Origin: Roseomonas sp.
GTDB taxonomy: Bacteria; Pseudomonadota; Alphaproteobacteria; Acetobacterales; Acetobacteraceae
Assembly: GCA_020249285.1 (NCBI GenBank)
Contig: JADCFX010000008.1
Location: forward strand, 1 to 64,000
Direction of reading: 5' to 3'
DNA length: 64,000 bases
This document shows positions 59,984 to 64,000 of this stretch, in pieces (within the stretch, counting starts at the first letter, position 1; every line of letters starts with the position of its first letter). The notes beneath the pieces were generated by a model. The model did no database searches. It saw only the letters and a program-made list of their open reading frames with translations, and was not told where the DNA came from. The position numbers were made by a program, and so were the translations under genes.

Positions 59984-60520
59984 TCAGGCGAACAGGATGC
60001 CTACCGCCAGACCGATCAGCATATTCAACAGGATCGAGGCCAATACCGCCGCAAAGCCTAGCATTCGCGCCTTCATCGGCTCCACCGGAAACAGCCGCTG
60101 CGCGCCATCATAAAACAGGAACAACGTGTAAAGCGCCCCCACCAGCGCGAGCAGCCCGCCAACAGAAGGCACAATCAGCGCCAAGCCCCCCACCCAGGCG
60201 CCAGTCGGTGCGAAGGCCGCCAGTTTCATGCCCGCATTGGCATCCGGCGCGGCGCCAAAGCGCGCGGCCAAGGGCGGCATGATCTTGCCCATGATGAGCA
60301 CACTCACCACCGCAATGACGTAGCTGATCAGCAATTCGGGAACATTGGGCAGGTTCCCACCGAGGAAAGCGCCAATGGCGCTGGCGATGGAAGGAATCGC
60401 CGCCAAGGGCAGCACATAGCCGGTGAAAACGCTGCCCAGCGTCATGGGCTCCGCCGCAATCGCGTCCCAGGTTTTGCCGGGTTCCACCAAAAGGCCCTTC
60501 GCCTTGGCGATGACTTTCAT
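59984..60520 (-). CDS. Yip1 family membrane protein
   Basis: A 178-aa protein with about five hydrophobic helices and the N-terminal Yip1-like KGLLVEPGKTWDAIAAEP. ATG 60520 has AGGAGG. Precedes the NDUFA9-like gene by 66 bases on the same strand. Function unknown. Confidence 0.83.
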   Translation of the reverse strand: MKVIAKAKGLLVEPGKTWDAIAAEPMTLGSVFTGYVLPLAAIPSIASAIGAFLGGNLPNVPELLISYVIAVVSVLIMGKIMPPLAARFGAAPDANAGMKLAAFAPTGAWVGGLALIVPSVGGLLALVGALYTLFLFYDGAQRLFPVEPMKARMLGFAAVLASILLNMLIGLAVGILFA

Positions 60521-60626
60521 GCCGCTCTGCCTCCTGCATTCCTTTGGGGGATATTGCGCTGGCCTTTGCCGCCCGGGCAAGTCATGGGTAGTGGCAGGCC
60601 AGCGCCGCTTCTGTCAGTTTCAGACC

Positions 60627-61889
60627 ATGGCCGATTCGCTTCCCCGCTGGCGCGACAAGCGCTTCCTTGTGATGCTGGCGCTTGGGTTTGCCGCGGGCGT
60701 CCCCCTGCCGCTTTCCGCCTTCACGCTCAGGCAATGGCTGGCGGAATCCAATCTTTCACTGGCCGCCATCGGCTTCACGGCGCTGATCGGGCTTTCCTAT
60801 TCGCTGAAATTCCTCTGGTCGCCGCTGATAGACCATAGCCCGCCGCCGTTTTTCCGAGGGCTGGGGCGCCGGCGCGGCTGGCTGCTTTCCATCCAAATCC
60901 CACTGATTGGCGCCATTATCGCGCTTGGTCAGACCAACCCGGCGCTGGATGTCAGCCTGACCGTGGCCATGGCGGTCCTGGTCGCGTTTCTTTCTGCTAG
61001 CCAGGATATTGTGATTGACGCCTTCCGTATCGAAAGCCTGGACGAAGCGGACCAAGGCTATGGGTTGGCCTGCTATGTTTGGGGGTATCGCGGCGCATTG
61101 CTGGCAGCGACCGCGGGTGCCTTGGCCATGGCGGAATTCGCGGGCTGGGCCTTCGCCTTTGCCGGATGCGCGGCGATGGTCGGGCTTGGGGTTATTGCCG
61201 TGGTCTTCGCCGCCGAACCGCCGCGCGGACCCGGCCTTCCGCCTCAGGGCTGGGCCGCGCGGATGCGCTATGCCGTGATTGATCCCTTCGCAGATTTCAT
61301 GCGGCGGCGCTATTGGTTCGCGATCCTCGCCTTTGTTGCCCTGTTCAAGCTGGGCGAGGCTTTGGCCGGCATCATGACCGCGCCATTTTACCGTCAGCTT
61401 GGTTTCACCAGGCTTGAAGTCGCGAGTGTTTCTTCTGTCTTCGGCCTTGTCGCGACGCTTGCCGGCGCGCTTGCCGGCGGTTGGCTGGTGGCGAAGCTTG
61501 GCACCGGGCGTGCCTTGATCCTGACCGGGATCACGCAAATGCTCTCCAACCTTATGTACGTTGCGCTGGCATTTGTCGGGCATGATATCCGCATGCTGTT
61601 TGCGCAGGTGGGGGTGGAGAATTTCACCGATGGCCTGGCTGACGCGGCCTTCCTTTCCTACCTTGCGATGCTCACCAATCGTAGCTTCACCGCAACGCAA
61701 TATGCGCTGCTGTCGTCACTGGCGGCGGTGCCCTTGCGCACTTTGGGCGCGACATCGGGCATGCTAGCGGAAGGCCTGGGCTGGCCGTGGTTTTTTGTGC
61801 TGACCACCGCGGCCGCGCTGCCGGCCATGGCGATCATGCTTTGGCTATTGCGTCGCTTGCCGCCCACATCCGAAAGAACCGCGACATGA
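60627..61889 (+). CDS. AmpG-like MFS permease
   Basis: A 420-aa major facilitator protein with twelve helices. N-terminal FLVMLALGFAAGVPLPLSA and the middle motif SQDIVIDAFRIE match the AmpG group that takes up anhydro-muropeptides for wall recycling. Whether this is that permease or a paralogue is uncertain. ATG 60627; divergent from the Yip1 gene. Confidence 0.85.
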   Translation: MADSLPRWRDKRFLVMLALGFAAGVPLPLSAFTLRQWLAESNLSLAAIGFTALIGLSYSLKFLWSPLIDHSPPPFFRGLGRRRGWLLSIQIPLIGAIIALGQTNPALDVSLTVAMAVLVAFLSASQDIVIDAFRIESLDEADQGYGLACYVWGYRGALLAATAGALAMAEFAGWAFAFAGCAAMVGLGVIAVVFAAEPPRGPGLPPQGWAARMRYAVIDPFADFMRRRYWFAILAFVALFKLGEALAGIMTAPFYRQLGFTRLEVASVSSVFGLVATLAGALAGGWLVAKLGTGRALILTGITQMLSNLMYVALAFVGHDIRMLFAQVGVENFTDGLADAAFLSYLAMLTNRSFTATQYALLSSLAAVPLRTLGATSGMLAEGLGWPWFFVLTTAAALPAMAIMLWLLRRLPPTSERTAT

Positions 61890-61984
61890 CCAGCCCCTTC
61901 CTGCCCGTTGACTAGGCTTGTCAGGGTTGATCCCCCCACCTGCCGGGCGTATGGCGCGGGACATTGCTTGTACGGATTCCCACC

Positions 61985-63562
61985 ATGACTGATGTGATCG
62001 CGCCGCGCCGCGCCCTGATTTCCGTTTCCGACAAAACCGGGCTGATTGAATTTGGACGCTTTCTCGCCGCGCGCGGGGTGGAGATCCTCTCCACCGGCGG
62101 CACCGCCAAGGCGCTGCGCGAGGCGGGCGTGCCGGTGAAGGATGTGTCCGACCATACGGGCTTTCCGGAAATCCTTGATGGCCGCGTGAAAACGCTCGTG
62201 CCGCAGGTGCATGGCGGCATTCTGGGCCGGCGCGATTTGGCTGAGCATCTGGCGCAAATGGAAGCGCATGGCATTGCGCCGATTGATCTGGTAGCGGTGA
62301 ATCTCTACCCGTTTGAGGCGACGGTCGCGAAGGGTGCCGATTTCGACGAGTGCATCGAAAACATAGATATCGGCGGCCCGGCAATGATCCGCAGTGCTGC
62401 CAAGAATCACGCCCATGTCGCAGTGCTGACAGAACCTGCGCATTTCGCCGAAGTGCAGGCGGAAATCGCGGAAGCCGGTGGCACCAGGCTTGCCACGCGC
62501 CGGCGGCTGGCGGCGGCGGCCTATGCGCGCACCGCGGCCTATGATGCGGCGATTTCCGGCTGGTTCGCCAAGCAGGAAGGGCAGGAATTTCCGGAGCGGC
62601 TCAGTTTCACCGGCACGCTGCGCCAGACGCTCCGCTACGGCGAAAACCCGCATCAATCAGCGGCGTTTTACCTGGATGGCAGCGCGCGCCCTGGCATTGC
62701 CACCGCGCGGCAGATTCAGGGGAAGGAGCTTTCCTACAACAACCTGAACGACACTGACGCGGCGTTTGAAGTGCTGGCGGAATTCGACGATCCGGCCATT
62801 GTGATTGTGAAGCACGCCAATCCTTGCGGTATCGCGGTGGCGGCGGATTTATCCAGCGCCTGGGACCGCGCTTTGTTGTGTGATCCGGTTTCCGCCTTTG
62901 GCGGTATTGTCGCGGCTAATCGCAAGCTTGATGCGGCAGCGGCAGAACGCATCACGGCGATTTTCACCGAAGTGGTGATCGCGCCGGATGCGGATGAAGC
63001 GGCGCTCGCGGTTTTTGCCAAGAAGAAGAACCTTAGGCTGCTGCTGACCGGCGGCCTGCCTGATCCTGCCGCGCCGGGGATGATGTTCCGTTCCGTTGCT
63101 GGCGGCTTTCTGGCGCAATCGCGCGATGCCGGGCGCGTGACGGAAGCCACGTTGAAATGCGTGACAAAGCGCGCACCGACAGCCACTGAAATGGCTGACC
63201 TGCTTTTCGCCTTCCGCGTTTGCAAGCATGTGAAATCCAATGCCATTGTTTATGCGAAGAATCTGGCCACGGTTGGCATTGGCGCGGGGCAGATGAACCG
63301 CGCGGAAAGCAGCCGCATCGCCGCCTGGAAAGGTGAAGCCGCAGCCAGAGCAGCGGGGTTGGCTGAGCCTTTGGCCAAGGGTTCCGTGGTGGCATCCGAT
63401 GCATTTTTCCCCTTTGCCGATGGGCTGGAAATCGCAGCCTCCGCCGGCGCTACTGCCATTATTCAGCCAGGTGGCTCGATCCGTGATAATGAGGTGATTG
63501 AAGCCGCCGATAAGGCCGGGCTTGCGATGGTTTTCACCGGTATGCGGCATTTCCGGCATTGA
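61985..63562 (+). CDS. purH: Bifunctional AICAR transformylase / IMP cyclohydrolase
   Basis: A 525-aa enzyme for the last two steps of IMP synthesis. IMP cyclohydrolase (MGS fold) N-terminus [18 protein letters not shown] and [14 protein letters not shown] transformylase motif [11 protein letters not shown] with catalytic Lys/His. ATG 61985 gives the family start, TTG 61964 rejected. Confidence 0.97.
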   Translation: MTDVIAPRRALISVSDKTGLIEFGRFLAARGVEILSTGGTAKALREAGVPVKDVSDHTGFPEILDGRVKTLVPQVHGGILGRRDLAEHLAQMEAHGIAPIDLVAVNLYPFEATVAKGADFDECIENIDIGGPAMIRSAAKNHAHVAVLTEPAHFAEVQAEIAEAGGTRLATRRRLAAAAYARTAAYDAAISGWFAKQEGQEFPERLSFTGTLRQTLRYGENPHQSAAFYLDGSARPGIATARQIQGKELSYNNLNDTDAAFEVLAEFDDPAIVIVKHANPCGIAVAADLSSAWDRALLCDPVSAFGGIVAANRKLDAAAAERITAIFTEVVIAPDADEAALAVFAKKKNLRLLLTGGLPDPAAPGMMFRSVAGGFLAQSRDAGRVTEATLKCVTKRAPTATEMADLLFAFRVCKHVKSNAIVYAKNLATVGIGAGQMNRAESSRIAAWKGEAAARAAGLAEPLAKGSVVASDAFFPFADGLEIAASAGATAIIQPGGSIRDNEVIEAADKAGLAMVFTGMRHFRH

Positions 63563-63595
63563 GGCGGGCATAGAGGCCGTATGGAGAATTAGACC

Positions 63596-64000
63596 TTGCC
63601 AAGCTGGCTACCACCCGATGCCGTCTTGCCGCTTGCGATCCTTGCGGCAGCGCTAGTGATTGCCTTGGTGCTCATCCTGCGCCGCCCTGCGTCTGATCCC
63701 TTGGCCGGCATGGTGCTCGGCCAGCTTGGCGCTTTGGCGGATGCCCAGGAAAGGCAAGCACAACGCGTCGCCATGCTGGAAGGTAACATCGCTGATCGCG
63801 TCAATAGCGTGGTGATGGACCAAACCCGCGTGCTGAATGGCGCCGTGCAGGAACAAATCGGGCGCATCGCCGCACAGGAAGCCGCCATGGCGGACCGGCT
63901 GACACAAGCGGAACGCAGCCTGACGGAAGCCATAAAAAGCCAGAATGAAACGCTTTCCGTGGCACTCACCAGTCAAACCGAACGCATGACCACCAGCCTG
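63596..64000 (+). CDS. rmuC: DNA recombination protein RmuC, N-terminal part
   Basis: The first 135 codons, cut by the window end. TTG 63596 with GGAG nine bases upstream. One membrane helix (LPLAILAAALVIALVLIL), then a long coiled-coil rich in Gln, Ala, Glu and Arg, the typical RmuC front. The PD-(D/E)XK nuclease part would lie beyond the edge. It follows purH by 33 bases. Confidence 0.75.
   Translation, partial: MPSWLPPDAVLPLAILAAALVIALVLILRRPASDPLAGMVLGQLGALADAQERQAQRVAMLEGNIADRVNSVVMDQTRVLNGAVQEQIGRIAAQEAAMADRLTQAERSLTEAIKSQNETLSVALTSQTERMTTSL

Overview
The window is GC-rich, gene-dense chromosomal DNA from an alphaproteobacterium, most likely Rhodospirillales and probably Acetobacteraceae (a Roseomonas-like relative). 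This rests on a ChvI-type regulator beside pckA, a SAM-II riboswitch ahead of metZ, an NDUFA9-like protein gene beside gltD/gltB, and a CcmCDEFGHI cytochrome c maturation block. The species assignment is inference. Once small and corrected starts are included, no gene-free stretch exceeds 300 bases. I see no rRNA, tRNA or CRISPR array.

Layout. 1-7.2 kb: the tail of an IS630-type transposase, then trmB, a DUF4760 membrane protein and metK (minus strand), a PRISE-like reductase, a SAM-II riboswitch with metZ, apaG, and a lower-GC two-gene accessory island (unknown 165-aa protein plus DUF1828 protein). 7.2-16 kb: chvI (no chvG beside it), a palindromic repeat cluster, a HugZ-like protein, pckA, and a run of small housekeeping or unknown genes (DUF2237, histidine phosphatase, SYLF, YcgN, DHDPS-family, cupin, DMT exporter, YgjP protease). 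16-26.5 kb: a plus-strand catabolic operon (quinone-oxidoreductase-like ADH, ReAV-type asparaginase, FAD monooxygenase, enoyl-CoA hydratase) faces a complete branched-chain-type ABC importer. An alpha/beta hydrolase and a nucleoside deoxyribosyltransferase follow. 26.5-34 kb: cydDC, then an oxidoreductase set (Old Yellow Enzyme, MDR dehydrogenase, NtaA-type FMN monooxygenase).

33.8-39 kb: the central carbon operon tkt-gap-pgk. It has been disturbed: a lipoprotein gene sits between gap and pgk, bracketed by an 80-bp duplication of the pgk 5' end, with palindromic repeats at the gap stop codon and tandem palindromes after pgk. 39-44.4 kb: ccmC-D-E-F-G-H-I, every gene overlapping the next by about 4 nt, with the unannotated-size ccmD recovered; ccmA and ccmB are not here. 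44.5-52.3 kb: EVE protein, Rieske protein, a single-chain 5-oxoprolinase-like enzyme, an AsmA-like protein probably starting at CTG, and a rhodanese. 52.3-64 kb: the glutamate synthase operon gltD-DUF2059-gltB-rhodanese, an NDUFA9-like reductase, a Yip1-like membrane protein, an AmpG-like MFS permease, purH, and the start of rmuC cut by the window edge.

Together the genes cover methionine/SAM supply, gluconeogenesis and pentose phosphate flow, nitrogen assimilation, cytochrome maturation and uptake plus breakdown of unidentified organic acids or amides. The accessory signals most worth attention are the two-gene island at 5.9-7.2 kb, the DUF4760 gene wedged between metK and trmB, the pgk-end duplication around a lipoprotein gene, and the three palindromic repeat sites.
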